Shown here in pieces: positions 24,551 through 32,958 of a stretch of 64,000 nt of DNA. Source of the stretch: Ilyomonas sp965214235. Its GTDB lineage: Bacteria; Bacteroidota; Bacteroidia; Chitinophagales; Chitinophagaceae. The translations under genes were made by a program, and so were the position numbers. The DNA lies in NCBI GenBank assembly GCA_965214235.1, contig CBDCBH010000002.1, positions 1 through 64,000 on the forward strand, read 5' to 3'. The notes under the pieces are model-generated. The model had not been told where the DNA came from and did no database searches. It saw nothing but the letters and a program-made list of their open reading frames with translations. Position 1 is the stretch's first letter. The number at the start of each line of letters is the position of its first letter.

Positions 24551-26440
24551 GTGAAAACATCAGAGTGGCAGGCAGGTAAACAGCAGCTTTCGTTAGGCGA
24601 AGTGCATGAATCTGTTGATACTTCAAAAACAAAAAAATGGAGCCGCTTTCTTGCCTTTGTAGGTCCGGCTTACATGGTGAGTGTTGGCTATATGGATCCC
24701 GGCAATTGGGCAACCGATTTACAGGGCGGCTCGCAGTTTGGCTATCGTTTGATTTGGGTATTATTGATGAGCAACCTGATGGCTTTGCTGCTGCAAAATT
24801 TAAGTGCGCGGCTGGGTATTGTAAGAAGAAGAGACTTGGCGCAGGCTAACCGCGAAGTGTATCCGAAAGTGGTAAATTTTTGTTTGTACCTGCTGGCTGA
24901 AATTGCTATTGCCGCCTGCGATTTAGCCGAAGTGATAGGAATGGCAATTGGCATACAGTTGTTAACCGGGTTGCCGCTGGTTTGGGGTGTATCTGTTACC
25001 ATTTTAGATACTTTTATTTTGTTCTATTTACAAAAGCTGGGCATCCGAAAATTAGAAGCGTTTATTATTGCTTTAATCATCATTATCGGCTTGTCTTTTG
25101 GTGCCGAAATCTTCTTTGCAAAACCAGCCTGGAATGAAGTGGCAAAAGGTTTTAAACCCACATTTTTAAATGCACAAGCCTTGTATGCAGCCGTTGCTGT
25201 TATTGGTGCAACCGTAATGCCGCACAACCTGTATTTGCACTCGGCGCTGGTGCAAACACGCAAGGTAAAAGCAGACGATGCAAGCATCAAACGCGCACTC
25301 AAATTTAATTTTATTGATAGCGCCATCGCTTTAAATATCGCCTTTGTAGTAAACGCATGCATCCTCATTTTAGCGGCGGCTACTTTCTTTACAACAGGTC
25401 ATCAAAACGTAGCCACCATTCAGGATGCACATGAGTTGTTGCAAGGTTTATTAGGAAGCAAACTTGCGCCTGTTTTATTTGCCATTGCTTTGATTGCAGC
25501 CGGACAAAGCTCAACCGTTACGGGCACGTTAGCCGGGCAAATTGTAATGGAAGGTTATCTGCAGCTTCGCATCAACCCTATGTTGCGGCGGCTTTTAACC
25601 CGGATGCTTGCCATCATTCCGGCGTTGCTTGTGGTTGTTATTGCGGGTGAAGAAAAAATAAACGATCTGCTGGTATTAAGCCAGGTAATATTAAGCCTGC
25701 AATTAAGTTTTGCGGTTATTCCGCTTATCCATTTTGTAAGTGATAAACAAACTATGGGCAAGTATGCCATCAAACTGTACACAAAAATTTTTGCTTGGTT
25801 AGTTGCTATCGCTTTAGTTTATCTGAATATAAAATTAGTTGCCGAAACAACCATTACAACATTCGCAGAAAATGGTCATTGGTTTATAAAGATTCTGATG
25901 GCAACAGGCGCCTTTGTTTTTGTTGTTTTATTTGTGATGATGACGCTGTTGCCAATAATGAACAAACAAAAAGCGCGAAAGAGCATTCGTTTGCATAGTG
26001 AAGAAAAATCGTTACGCAATCTTACGGTTCCTAAAACGCTGCGTATTGCAGTGGCATTGGATTTCAGCTATTTGGATGAGAAGTTAATTGCCTATGCGGT
26101 AAGCCAGGGCAGGGGAGAAGCCGCGTATGTTTTAATCCACGTTGTAGAAACAGCTTCTGCCAATTATTTTGGTGCTGCGGCTGACGATTTTGAAACTCGC
26201 AGCGACCATGAGCGTTTAGAAGATTATGCTAAACAGTTACAAAATTTGGGTTACAACATTACCATTGCTTTGGGTTATGAAAACCGCATTGACGAAATAT
26301 TACGGATTGTAAAACAAGAGAAAGCCGACATGATTATTATGGGAGCGCACCGGCACAGAGGCATTAAAGATTATGTGTATGGCGCAACTGTTGACCAGGT
26401 GCGGCATAAATTATCTATCCCGATTTTAATTGTTAGTTGA
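24551..26440 (+). CDS. mntH: Nramp-type divalent metal transporter fused to a universal stress protein domain
   Basis: The 629-residue protein starts with GTG. About residues 30-460 form an 11-12 helix Nramp transporter: GYMDPGNWATDLQGG in the first helix carries the metal-binding DPGN, and VMPHNLYLHSALVQTR in helix 6 carries the MPH signature. It would import Mn2+ or Fe2+ by proton symport. After about residue 490 a cytoplasmic universal stress protein domain follows (LRIAVALDFSYLDEKLIAYA, then IIMGAHRHRG), whose glycine loop resembles the nucleotide-binding kind. The USP part may sense ATP or stress. No Mn riboswitch was recognised upstream. Confidence 0.92.
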   Translation: MKTSEWQAGKQQLSLGEVHESVDTSKTKKWSRFLAFVGPAYMVSVGYMDPGNWATDLQGGSQFGYRLIWVLLMSNLMALLLQNLSARLGIVRRRDLAQANREVYPKVVNFCLYLLAEIAIAACDLAEVIGMAIGIQLLTGLPLVWGVSVTILDTFILFYLQKLGIRKLEAFIIALIIIIGLSFGAEIFFAKPAWNEVAKGFKPTFLNAQALYAAVAVIGATVMPHNLYLHSALVQTRKVKADDASIKRALKFNFIDSAIALNIAFVVNACILILAAATFFTTGHQNVATIQDAHELLQGLLGSKLAPVLFAIALIAAGQSSTVTGTLAGQIVMEGYLQLRINPMLRRLLTRMLAIIPALLVVVIAGEEKINDLLVLSQVILSLQLSFAVIPLIHFVSDKQTMGKYAIKLYTKIFAWLVAIALVYLNIKLVAETTITTFAENGHWFIKILMATGAFVFVVLFVMMTLLPIMNKQKARKSIRLHSEEKSLRNLTVPKTLRIAVALDFSYLDEKLIAYAVSQGRGEAAYVLIHVVETASANYFGAAADDFETRSDHERLEDYAKQLQNLGYNITIALGYENRIDEILRIVKQEKADMIIMGAHRHRGIKDYVYGATVDQVRHKLSIPILIVS

Positions 26441-26441
26441 T

Positions 26442-27206
26442 TTACTCCAGCACATTCAGCATCTTATCTGCCAAGGCGGAAGCCCACTGCGCATACTGCT
26501 TGCCCGAAGGATGCAAATCGTCCCATGCAATGGTCGTACTATCAATCGCATCGTAGCGGCTGATGCCGGTAATATTGGTATAATTTACATTAAACTGTTT
26601 GGAAACATCTTTATTGATGGCGTTAAATTCATCAATTTGTTTACTTACTTCTTTCAAGGTATTGCCAAATGGCGTTACACCATAATCAGGAATAGAAAGC
26701 ACAAACACATGCTTGTTATCACTGCCTGCAAAACGAATTGCTTTTTGCAAAAGATTGGTGAAATGCTCTCTATAATCGGTGGTATCATGCTTTAAATATT
26801 GGTCGTTCACGCCAATTAATAATGTTACCACGTCGTATGTTTTTATAGTTCGCAAATCCTCAATCGCCCATTGTAAATTCACGGTTTTCCAACCTGTAGT
26901 AGCAATATAATCAATAGATGAAATGTTATAGCCCCGGCGTTTTAAAATGGCTGCTGTTTGCGCAGGGAAACGTTCAGATGAATCAACCGACTGACCAATG
27001 GTATAGGAATCGCCCAAAGCCAAATAAGTTTTTGTTTTTACAGTTGATACTATTGCAACGCTCGTATCATTCGTAATAAAAGTCTTGTTGTTGGAATGAA
27101 AATTATTTTTTGCAGCAGATTTATTAATCGTAATAAAAACAAACGCTGCAGTGCACAGCAACATGAAAACATAAGATAGTATTGGTTGGTTACGGCTCAT
27201 AAACAA
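26442..27206 (-). CDS. Secreted SGNH/GDSL hydrolase
   Basis: The 254-residue protein has an N-terminal membrane/signal segment and then the SGNH blocks: LALGDSYTIGQSV (Ser nucleophile), WAIEDLRTI, GVNDQYL (Asn) and DDLHPSGKQY (Asp and His). The motifs are all present, so it is likely active on an ester, for instance acetylated polysaccharide or lipid, outside the cytoplasm. The stop codon is one base from the end of the convergent mntH gene. The substrate is not predicted. Confidence 0.9.
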   Translation of the reverse strand: MFMSRNQPILSYVFMLLCTAAFVFITINKSAAKNNFHSNNKTFITNDTSVAIVSTVKTKTYLALGDSYTIGQSVDSSERFPAQTAAILKRRGYNISSIDYIATTGWKTVNLQWAIEDLRTIKTYDVVTLLIGVNDQYLKHDTTDYREHFTNLLQKAIRFAGSDNKHVFVLSIPDYGVTPFGNTLKEVSKQIDEFNAINKDVSKQFNVNYTNITGISRYDAIDSTTIAWDDLHPSGKQYAQWASALADKMLNVLE

Positions 27207-27332
27207 ATTGGATTTTATTTTATAAAATTACGGCAACGAAAATCGTTCCAATGAATGTATATACGCTTGCCGGCTTCATTCGGTTTTGTTTTGCTTCTCT
27301 TTTTAAAATCAGTTTTCATACTACCGAATCAT

Positions 27333-27340
27333 TACATTTG
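27333..27340 (+). promoter_or_regulatory. Possible Bacteroidota -7 element
   Basis: TACATTTG matches TAnnTTTG and lies 35 bases upstream of the icd start; no matching -33 TTG was found. Confidence 0.35.
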
Positions 27341-27375
27341 CTACCCGTTTTTATCAATCATAAAAAACAAAATCA

Positions 27376-28605
27376 ATGGCTGAAAAAATTAAAGTTGCCA
27401 ATCCGGTTGTAGAGCTTGACGGCGATGAAATGACGCGCATCATCTGGAAATTTATTAAAGACAAACTCATACTTCCTTACCTTGATGTTGACATTAAGTA
27501 TTACGATTTGGGCATTGAATACCGCGATGCAACCAACGACCAGGTAACGGTTGACGCCGCCAATGCTATTAAACAGTATGGAGTCGGAATTAAGTGCGCA
27601 ACGATAACACCGGACGAAGCCCGCGTAGAAGAATTCGGTTTAAAACAAATGTGGAAAAGCCCGAACGGAACCATCCGCAACATTTTGGATGGCACTGTGT
27701 TTCGCGAGCCGATTGTGTGCAGCAATGTGCCGCGCCTGGTTCCCAACTGGACGGCGCCTATTTGCATTGGTCGCCATGCGTTTGGAGACCAATATCGCGC
27801 TACCGATTTTGTTACCAAAGGCAAAGGAAAACTAACCATAAAATTTGAAGGCGAAGATGGCACGAAGCAGGAATACGAAGTGTACAATTTTAAAGGCGAT
27901 GGCGTTGCACTTGCTATGTACAACACCGATGAAAGCATCAGCGGTTTTGCACGCGCTTGCTTTAATCAGGCGATAACAAAAAAATGGCCGCTTTATCTTT
28001 CAACAAAAAATACCATTCTTAAAAAATATGATGGTCGGTTCAAAGATATTTTTGAAGACATCTATCAAAAAGAATTTAAAAATAAATTCGATGAAGCGGG
28101 TATTACTTATGAGCATCGTTTGATTGATGATATGGTTGCCAGCGCCTTAAAATGGAACGGCAATTTTGTGTGGGCTTGTAAAAATTATGATGGTGATGTG
28201 CAAAGCGATACGGTGGCGCAAGGCTTTGGCAGCTTGGGTTTGATGACATCAACGCTGGTTACGCCCGATGGCGAAACGATGGAAGCTGAAGCGGCGCACG
28301 GAACAGTAACGCGGCATTATCGCGAGCATCAGAAAGGCAGACCTACATCAACCAATCCGATTGCTTCCATCTTTGCATGGACACGGGGTTTGGAGTTTCG
28401 CGGCAAGCTTGATAACAATGAAGAACTCGTTAGTTTCTGTCATGCTTTGGAAGCCGTTTGCATTGAAACGGTGGAAAGTGGAAAGATGACAAAAGACCTT
28501 GCCATTACCATCAAACCAAAAGTAGAGCACGGCGAAGATTATTTATATACCGAAGAATTTTTGGAAGAGTTGGATAAGAATTTAAAATTGAAGTTGAGTA
28601 AGTAA
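27376..28605 (+). CDS. icd: NADP-dependent isocitrate dehydrogenase
   Basis: The 409-residue enzyme oxidises isocitrate to 2-oxoglutarate with NADP in the TCA cycle. It begins VELDGDEMTRIIWKFIK and includes KSPNGTIRNILDGTVFREPI, with the Ser and Arg residues that bind isocitrate, and EAAHGTVTRHYR near the cofactor site. These features and length place it in the homodimeric eukaryote-type (subfamily II) group, rather than the shorter E. coli-like type. It is preceded by a divergent SGNH gene and followed by the CoA-transferase genes on the same strand, but with a 170-base gap. Confidence 0.96.
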   Translation: MAEKIKVANPVVELDGDEMTRIIWKFIKDKLILPYLDVDIKYYDLGIEYRDATNDQVTVDAANAIKQYGVGIKCATITPDEARVEEFGLKQMWKSPNGTIRNILDGTVFREPIVCSNVPRLVPNWTAPICIGRHAFGDQYRATDFVTKGKGKLTIKFEGEDGTKQEYEVYNFKGDGVALAMYNTDESISGFARACFNQAITKKWPLYLSTKNTILKKYDGRFKDIFEDIYQKEFKNKFDEAGITYEHRLIDDMVASALKWNGNFVWACKNYDGDVQSDTVAQGFGSLGLMTSTLVTPDGETMEAEAAHGTVTRHYREHQKGRPTSTNPIASIFAWTRGLEFRGKLDNNEELVSFCHALEAVCIETVESGKMTKDLAITIKPKVEHGEDYLYTEEFLEELDKNLKLKLSK

Positions 28606-28777
28606 GATAGAATACAAGGTTTGGGATTTAAGATTGAATAAGTAAGATGGAATATTATTTTAAGATGCAACGTTTCATTTATTCTTTCCCATAAATCCTA
28701 AACCTCTCATCCATCCCGGTTCAGACAATCCCTTTCCTCCATATTCACTTTTGTCTTTTATAACGATTTGCTCCGCT

Positions 28778-29470
28778 ATGAACAAAGTTTATAAAGATGC
28801 TTCCGCTGCCATTGCCGATATTGAAGACGGCGCAACGCTAATGCTGGGTGGCTTTGGCTTGTGCGGTATTCCCGAAAATTGCATAACTGCATTAAAAGAA
28901 AAAGGCGTTACAAACCTTACCTGCATTTCTAACAATGCAGGTGTTGACGGTTTTGGTTTGGGCTTGTTATTGCAAACCAAACAAATAAAAAAAATGATGA
29001 GTAGCTATGTGGGCGAGAATGCAGAATTTGAACGGCAGTTATTGTCGGGCGAATTGGAAGTAGAACTCATTCCGCAAGGCACATTAGCCACGCGCATACA
29101 CATGGCAGCCCTTGGTATTCCTGCGTTTTACACACCTGCAGGTTATGGAACCGAAGTAGCCGAAGGCAAAGAAGAAAGAGTATTCAACAACAAACATTAT
29201 TTGATGGAATATGCGCTGCCTGCCGACTTTGCTTTGGTAAAAGCCTGGAAAGGCGATACGATGGGCAATCTTCAATTTCGTAAAACCACGCGCAACTTTT
29301 CAGTTGCCATGGCGAAAGCCGGAACCATTACCATTGCTGAAGTAGAAGAATTCGTTGAACCCGGACAAATTGATCCCGATGATGTGCATGTTGCCAGTGT
29401 GTATGTGCATCGCATTTTTGAAGGAAAGAATTATGAAAAAAGAATTGAGCGGCGAACGGTGAGGTTGTAG
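28778..29470 (+). CDS. scoA: 3-oxoacid CoA-transferase subunit A
   Basis: The 230-residue protein begins MNKVYKDASAAIADIEDG and has the CoA-transferase signature GATLMLGGFGLCGIPENCI, followed by ISNNAGVDGFGLG. With subunit B it transfers CoA between succinyl-CoA and acetoacetate in ketone or leucine breakdown and polyhydroxyalkanoate turnover. ATG 28778 is preferred to a longer in-frame form starting at 28751. Gene B follows after 81 bases that carry AAATCATAAATC-like low-complexity sequence. Confidence 0.93.
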   Translation: MNKVYKDASAAIADIEDGATLMLGGFGLCGIPENCITALKEKGVTNLTCISNNAGVDGFGLGLLLQTKQIKKMMSSYVGENAEFERQLLSGELEVELIPQGTLATRIHMAALGIPAFYTPAGYGTEVAEGKEERVFNNKHYLMEYALPADFALVKAWKGDTMGNLQFRKTTRNFSVAMAKAGTITIAEVEEFVEPGQIDPDDVHVASVYVHRIFEGKNYEKRIERRTVRL

Positions 29471-29551
29471 TTATCAGCTTTCAGCATTATCTTATTGCAT
29501 AATACATAAAACTTCAATTATAAATCATACATCTTAAATCATAAATCAACC

Positions 29552-30208
29552 ATGTCTCTCGATAAATACGGCATTGCCAAACGCATAGCACAAGAGTTGG
29601 AAGATGGCATGTATGTAAACCTTGGCATTGGCATTCCAACGCTGGTTGCTAACTACATTCCGCAAGGTATGATGGTGATTTTGCAAAGTGAAAATGGCAT
29701 CCTCGGAACAGGCGCTTACCCAACAGAAGAAGAGATAGACGCCGATTTAATAAACGCAGGAAAAGAAACAGTAACCGTACTGCCGGGCGCAGCTTTTTTT
29801 GATAGTGCTGAAAGCTTTGGAATGATACGCGCCGGCAAGATTGATGTAACTGTTTTGGGCGCGATGGAAGTAAGTGAAACCGGCGACATTGCCAACTGGA
29901 AAATCCCGGGTAAAATGGTGAAAGGTATGGGCGGAGCAATGGATTTGGTAGCCAGTGCAAAAAACATAATCGTTGCCATGCAGCACACCAACCCAAAAGG
30001 CGAAAGCAAGTTGTTGCCGCAATGCACAATGCCTTTAACAGGCATTGGTTGCGTAAAAAAAATAGTTACCGATTTAGCGGTTTTACAAATTACCAGCGCT
30101 GGTTTTCTTTTGCTGGAACGTGCGCCCGGAGTGAGTTTGGAAGAAATAAAAAGTAAAACGGCAGGCAAGTTGGTGGCGCCGGAAGACGTGCTGGAAATGC
30201 GGCTGTAG
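29552..30208 (+). CDS. scoB: 3-oxoacid CoA-transferase subunit B
   Basis: The 218-residue partner of the preceding gene product has YVNLGIGIPTLVANYIP and LQSENGILG, where the Glu of SENG is the catalytic residue that forms the glutamyl-CoA thioester. GGAMDLV and LTGIGCVKKIVTDLAV are also typical. The complex works in the cytoplasm as an A2B2 tetramer. It is full length for the family (about 215-220 residues). The gene is followed by a short low-complexity stretch similar to the one inserted into holB. Confidence 0.94.
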   Translation: MSLDKYGIAKRIAQELEDGMYVNLGIGIPTLVANYIPQGMMVILQSENGILGTGAYPTEEEIDADLINAGKETVTVLPGAAFFDSAESFGMIRAGKIDVTVLGAMEVSETGDIANWKIPGKMVKGMGGAMDLVASAKNIIVAMQHTNPKGESKLLPQCTMPLTGIGCVKKIVTDLAVLQITSAGFLLLERAPGVSLEEIKSKTAGKLVAPEDVLEMRL

Positions 30209-30239
30209 TTGGTCGTTGTTAGTTGCTATAAATCGCTTT

Positions 30240-30290
30240 ACTTTTATCATTCTATCAACAACCAACTATCATCTGCCAACTATCTGCTTG
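30240..30290. repeat. Low-complexity CAACAACCAACTATC repeat
   Basis: ATCAACAACCAACTATC and ATCTGCCAACTATC lie back to back between scoB and plsC. The same CCAACTAYCAA type occurs inside holB at about 42183-42260, where it is in frame. Confidence 0.5.
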
Positions 30291-31054
30291 TTCTCTTCAT
30301 AATACTTCCACATCATCTCATACACTTTTTCTTTTAATTCATTTATCGACAACTCATCTGGAAAAACGGGCGGTAAAAAGTGCATGTATAATTTATGCGG
30401 CAACATAAAAAAAGGCTTCGCAGCGGGCAGCACTTTTCGGGTATTAAATATTAGTGTTGGTATGATTGGCTTATGGCAATCTGCCGCCAACCGAAAGGCG
30501 CCATCATGAAAAGTGCCGAGTGGGTTATCGCTTTTATTTCTTGTTCCCTCGGGATAAATAACCATGTCTAAACCCAGGCGCAGCACGGCTTTCATGCGGT
30601 TATAGCTTTGCTTTTTGCTCTCGCTGTTTTTTCTATCTACCAATACACTTCCCCAACTGTAAATCCAACCAAATAGCGGTACATAAGCAAGCTCTTTTTT
30701 TGCAATGGTTTTATTTGCATTCGGCATAAAAGGCGTTGTTACCGGCACATCCATCAAGCTGTTGTGATTGCAAACTATCACATAGTTTTCCCCTTTTATA
30801 AACTGCTCTTTGCCTTTTGTTTTTAATGGACAGCCAATCAGGTGTAAATAAAAAGTCATCCAAACGCGCGATACGCGACGATGCCAGCGTGCGGCTTTAG
30901 GCTCGTGTAAAATGTAACAAGGAAGATAAAAAACAAGTGCAATAATCATAGTAAAAACAAACAGCAGCAATGCCCACAAAGCCCAAATTCTTCCTACAAT
31001 TTCTATCAGCCAATGGCTGCGTTGATTGTTCACGCGTGATAAATTGTTAGCCAA
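30269..31054 (-). CDS. plsC: 1-acyl-sn-glycerol-3-phosphate acyltransferase
   Basis: The 261-residue protein has an N-terminal membrane region (about residues 20-45) and the four PlsC motifs: NHNSLMD with catalytic His and Asp, GSVLVDRKN, YPEGTRNKSD and a Pro-containing IIPTLIF. It acylates lysophosphatidate to phosphatidate, a step in phospholipid synthesis at the inner membrane. The start is TTG within GTTTTGGCTAAC. A TATATTTG -7-like element lies just upstream near 31070, preceded by a copy of the dispersed GCAGTAAAAACAAAC motif. Confidence 0.9.
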   Translation of the reverse strand: MANNLSRVNNQRSHWLIEIVGRIWALWALLLFVFTMIIALVFYLPCYILHEPKAARWHRRVSRVWMTFYLHLIGCPLKTKGKEQFIKGENYVIVCNHNSLMDVPVTTPFMPNANKTIAKKELAYVPLFGWIYSWGSVLVDRKNSESKKQSYNRMKAVLRLGLDMVIYPEGTRNKSDNPLGTFHDGAFRLAADCHKPIIPTLIFNTRKVLPAAKPFFMLPHKLYMHFLPPVFPDELSINELKEKVYEMMWKYYEENKQIVGR

Positions 31055-31067
31055 AACATAAAGACAA

Positions 31068-31075
31068 ATATAATG
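31068..31075 (-). promoter_or_regulatory. Possible Bacteroidota -7 element for plsC
   Basis: On the minus strand TATATTTG matches TAnnTTTG close to the TTG start; a -33 TTG was not found. Confidence 0.35.
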
Positions 31076-31090
31076 GCATGGCTTTACAGA

Positions 31091-31106
31091 GTTTGTTTTT
31101 ACTGCA
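31091..31106 (-). repeat. Dispersed motif GCARTAAAAACAAA, copy 4
   Basis: GTTTGTTTTTACTGCA on the plus strand, upstream of plsC. Confidence 0.55.
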
Positions 31107-31196
31107 TTTTGCTTTTCATCAACAAAAACAAAAACAATTTAAAATAAAGTTGCTTTTGCTAAATAAACTTTTACTGTAAACTTTTTATTAAAAAAA

Positions 31197-31215
31197 TGCA
31201 ATAAAAACAAAAGCC
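31197..31215 (+). repeat. Dispersed motif GCARTAAAAACAAA, copy 5
   Basis: TGCAATAAAAACAAAAGCC overlaps the left arm of the neighbouring terminator hairpin. Confidence 0.5.
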
Positions 31216-31242
31216 TTTTCTGTTTGGAAAAGGCTTTTGTTT
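31207..31242 (-). terminator. Terminator downstream of a small membrane-protein gene
   Basis: ACAAAAGCCTTTTC and GAAAAGGCTTTTGT form a stem around a short loop, with T-rich sequence on both sides. It follows the minus-strand gene that ends at 31262. Confidence 0.8.
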
Positions 31243-31261
31243 TTATATTGAATGATTGCAA

Positions 31262-31516
31262 TTACGAACCTAAATACAAGGCAAACATAAGAGGAATAAA
31301 TATGATGATACCTCCAAAAACAATACGTTTTATAATGTTCATTTCATGGTTGGCAATCACATTGTCGATACATAAAAACCAGGCTATTACCAAACCTCCA
31401 AAGCCTGCAATTACCAGTAAGCTTTTTAATAAAATTCCGGTGGCTAATAAAGTAAAACCAATGAACAATAAAGTGATTGATGCAATATCGTTTTTTGTTA
31501 ATTCCATCTTTTTCAT
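31262..31516 (-). CDS. Small membrane protein of unknown function
   Basis: The 84-residue protein has two or three predicted hydrophobic segments: ITLLFIGFTLLATGILL, LVIAGFGGLVIAWFLCI and IVFGGIIIFIPLMFALYLG. No domain is recognised. A good terminator follows the gene, which supports it being a real single-gene unit. Either of two close Met codons (31516 or 31507) could be the start. Confidence 0.6.
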   Translation of the reverse strand: MKKMELTKNDIASITLLFIGFTLLATGILLKSLLVIAGFGGLVIAWFLCIDNVIANHEMNIIKRIVFGGIIIFIPLMFALYLGS

Positions 31517-31735
31517 TGTAATTGTTTGTCTTGGTTTTATATTTTAAAATTGTGTGCCAGTCTTGATATTGGTCGGAGTTTTGGTTTTTTATGCAACACA
31601 AACGACTATCTTATAAACACAAATTTTGTAAAAAAAATAGTTTTCCGGAATTAAATTGACATTAAATTAAAAAGAAGAGTATAAGTACGGGTTAGATTGC
31701 CCTACAAGATTTCTGAACTTCAGAGGTTTATAAAA

Positions 31736-32224
31736 TTATTGCTTCATTTTTTCAATTAAGCCTGTTGTGGAAAAGCCTTCCATAATTGGGTTGATAACTA
31801 CCCGTCCTCCCGCTGCAAGCACCTCTTTTGCGCCAACAATGGTATCAATGGTATAATCGCCGCCTTTTACCAAAACATCAGGAAGCAAGGTTGTAATAAG
31901 GTGGTGCGGAGTATCTTCTTCAAACACTACAACCGCATCAACAATAAGTAACGATGCAAGAAGTAAAGCGCGACTTTGCTCGTTGTTGATGGGCCGGCTA
32001 TCGCCCTTTAGTTTTTTTACGCTGCTGTCGGCATTCACGCCAACAATTAAAACATCAGCTTCTTTAGCAGCCTTGCTTAATGAGTAGATATGACCTTCGT
32101 GAAGCAAATCAAAAACACCGTTTGTGAAAACGATATTTTTACCTATGATGCGCCATGCAGCCACGCGGTTAACGAGTGCGGGAAGTGTGAAGATTTTATT
32201 TTGTGCCGCAGCGATATTTTTCAT
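31736..32224 (-). CDS. rfaE2: D-glycero-beta-D-manno-heptose 1-phosphate adenylyltransferase
   Basis: The 162-residue protein has the nucleotidyltransferase signature VFTNGVFDLLHEGHIYSL with the catalytic GHI and the later VKGGDYTIDTI. It joins ATP and heptose 1-phosphate to make ADP-heptose for LPS core. The kinase half (HldE N-terminal domain) is absent, so the kinase is encoded separately. It overlaps panD by 4 bases, indicating translational coupling. The family length for the stand-alone C-terminal domain is about 150-165, so the gene is complete. Confidence 0.9.
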   Translation of the reverse strand: MKNIAAAQNKIFTLPALVNRVAAWRIIGKNIVFTNGVFDLLHEGHIYSLSKAAKEADVLIVGVNADSSVKKLKGDSRPINNEQSRALLLASLLIVDAVVVFEEDTPHHLITTLLPDVLVKGGDYTIDTIVGAKEVLAAGGRVVINPIMEGFSTTGLIEKMKQ

Positions 32225-32568
32225 GAAAGTTTATTGCCTTCCTTCGGGAATACAAGCCAGGGCGTAAAGGCTTTCGCTTCTTCAAAATCCATGGTAGCAT
32301 ACGAGATAATGATGATAACATCACCCACCGCACCACGCCTGGCTGCGGGTCCGTTCAGGCAAACCGTTCCGCTTCCGCGTTTACCTTTGATGATGTAAGT
32401 TTCAATGCGCTCGCCATTGTTTACATTCACCACTTGTATCTTTTCATTTTCAATTACGTTAGCAGCTTCCATCAGGTCTTCATCCAGTGTTAAGCTGCCT
32501 ACATATTGCAGGTTGGCTTCTGTAATAGTAGCCCTGTGAATCTTCGATTTTAAAACCTCTATTTGCAT
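32221..32568 (-). CDS. panD: Aspartate 1-decarboxylase proenzyme
   Basis: The 115-residue pyruvoyl enzyme decarboxylates aspartate to beta-alanine for pantothenate and CoA synthesis. It begins MQIEVLKSKIHRATIT and includes the self-cleavage site YVGSLTLD, where the Ser becomes the pyruvoyl group. ATG 32568 is the homology start; the 16 residues that could be added upstream are not conserved. A strong promoter match lies almost against this codon. It is followed by rfaE2 with a 4-base overlap. Confidence 0.94.
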   Translation of the reverse strand: MQIEVLKSKIHRATITEANLQYVGSLTLDEDLMEAANVIENEKIQVVNVNNGERIETYIIKGKRGSGTVCLNGPAARRGAVGDVIIIISYATMDFEEAKAFTPWLVFPKEGNKLS

Positions 32569-32575
32569 AGCGGCG

Positions 32576-32606
32576 CAAAAGTAAACGGTTTTTATCACGA
32601 GGCAAA
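32576..32606 (-). promoter_or_regulatory. Bacteroidota-type promoter for panD
   Basis: On the minus strand TTTG, 19 bases, TACTTTTG is an exact match to the TTTG-N19-TAnnTTTG consensus. The -7 element ends only 8 bases from the ATG, so the mRNA would have almost no leader. Confidence 0.65.
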
Positions 32607-32642
32607 CTACCTGCAATTCTTATGACTTCGTTATAACAAATG

Positions 32643-32673
32643 TTGAAGTTGCACAGTTCTTGTTTAATCTTTG
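32643..32673 (+). promoter_or_regulatory. Probable promoter of the small lipoprotein gene
   Basis: TTG (32643-32645), 20 bases, then AATCTTTG (32666-32673) is one mismatch from the consensus. The ATG is 14 bases further on. Confidence 0.5.
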
Positions 32674-32686
32674 TAAAAAAGAAACT

Positions 32687-32923
32687 ATGAAAAAGATAAT
32701 CGCTGTTTTAGTCATTACAACTTCTTTGGCGGCTTGTGGCAATAACAACAATAATGATGGCAGCACTTCTCCTGCAAACGATGCAGGAGGCGGCACCACG
32801 CCATCCATCACATCGGGTAATAACGCTTCACGCCAGGGACAGGAAATACCTACCGATTCGGTTGAAACAAGCAAGGACAGCACCGGTAACATTCACCCCG
32901 GCGACACAACTAAGAAGAAATAA
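32687..32923 (+). CDS. Small lipoprotein, low complexity
   Basis: The 78-residue protein has a typical lipobox, TTSLAACGNN (Cys about 17). The mature part is short and hydrophilic: Asn/Gly/Ser/Thr-rich, then several Asp/Ser/Lys residues ending TTKKK. No domain or function is recognised. It precedes cmk by about 35 bases and may be cotranscribed. The promoter upstream supports this start. Confidence 0.65.
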   Translation: MKKIIAVLVITTSLAACGNNNNNDGSTSPANDAGGGTTPSITSGNNASRQGQEIPTDSVETSKDSTGNIHPGDTTKKK

Positions 32924-32958
32924 AATGTACCGCATTTTGCTGCATCTTTACGGCATTT

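Noticed and set aside
26430..26795. Frame antisense to the SGNH hydrolase gene
   Set aside because: It is the shadow of a clear family member on the other strand.
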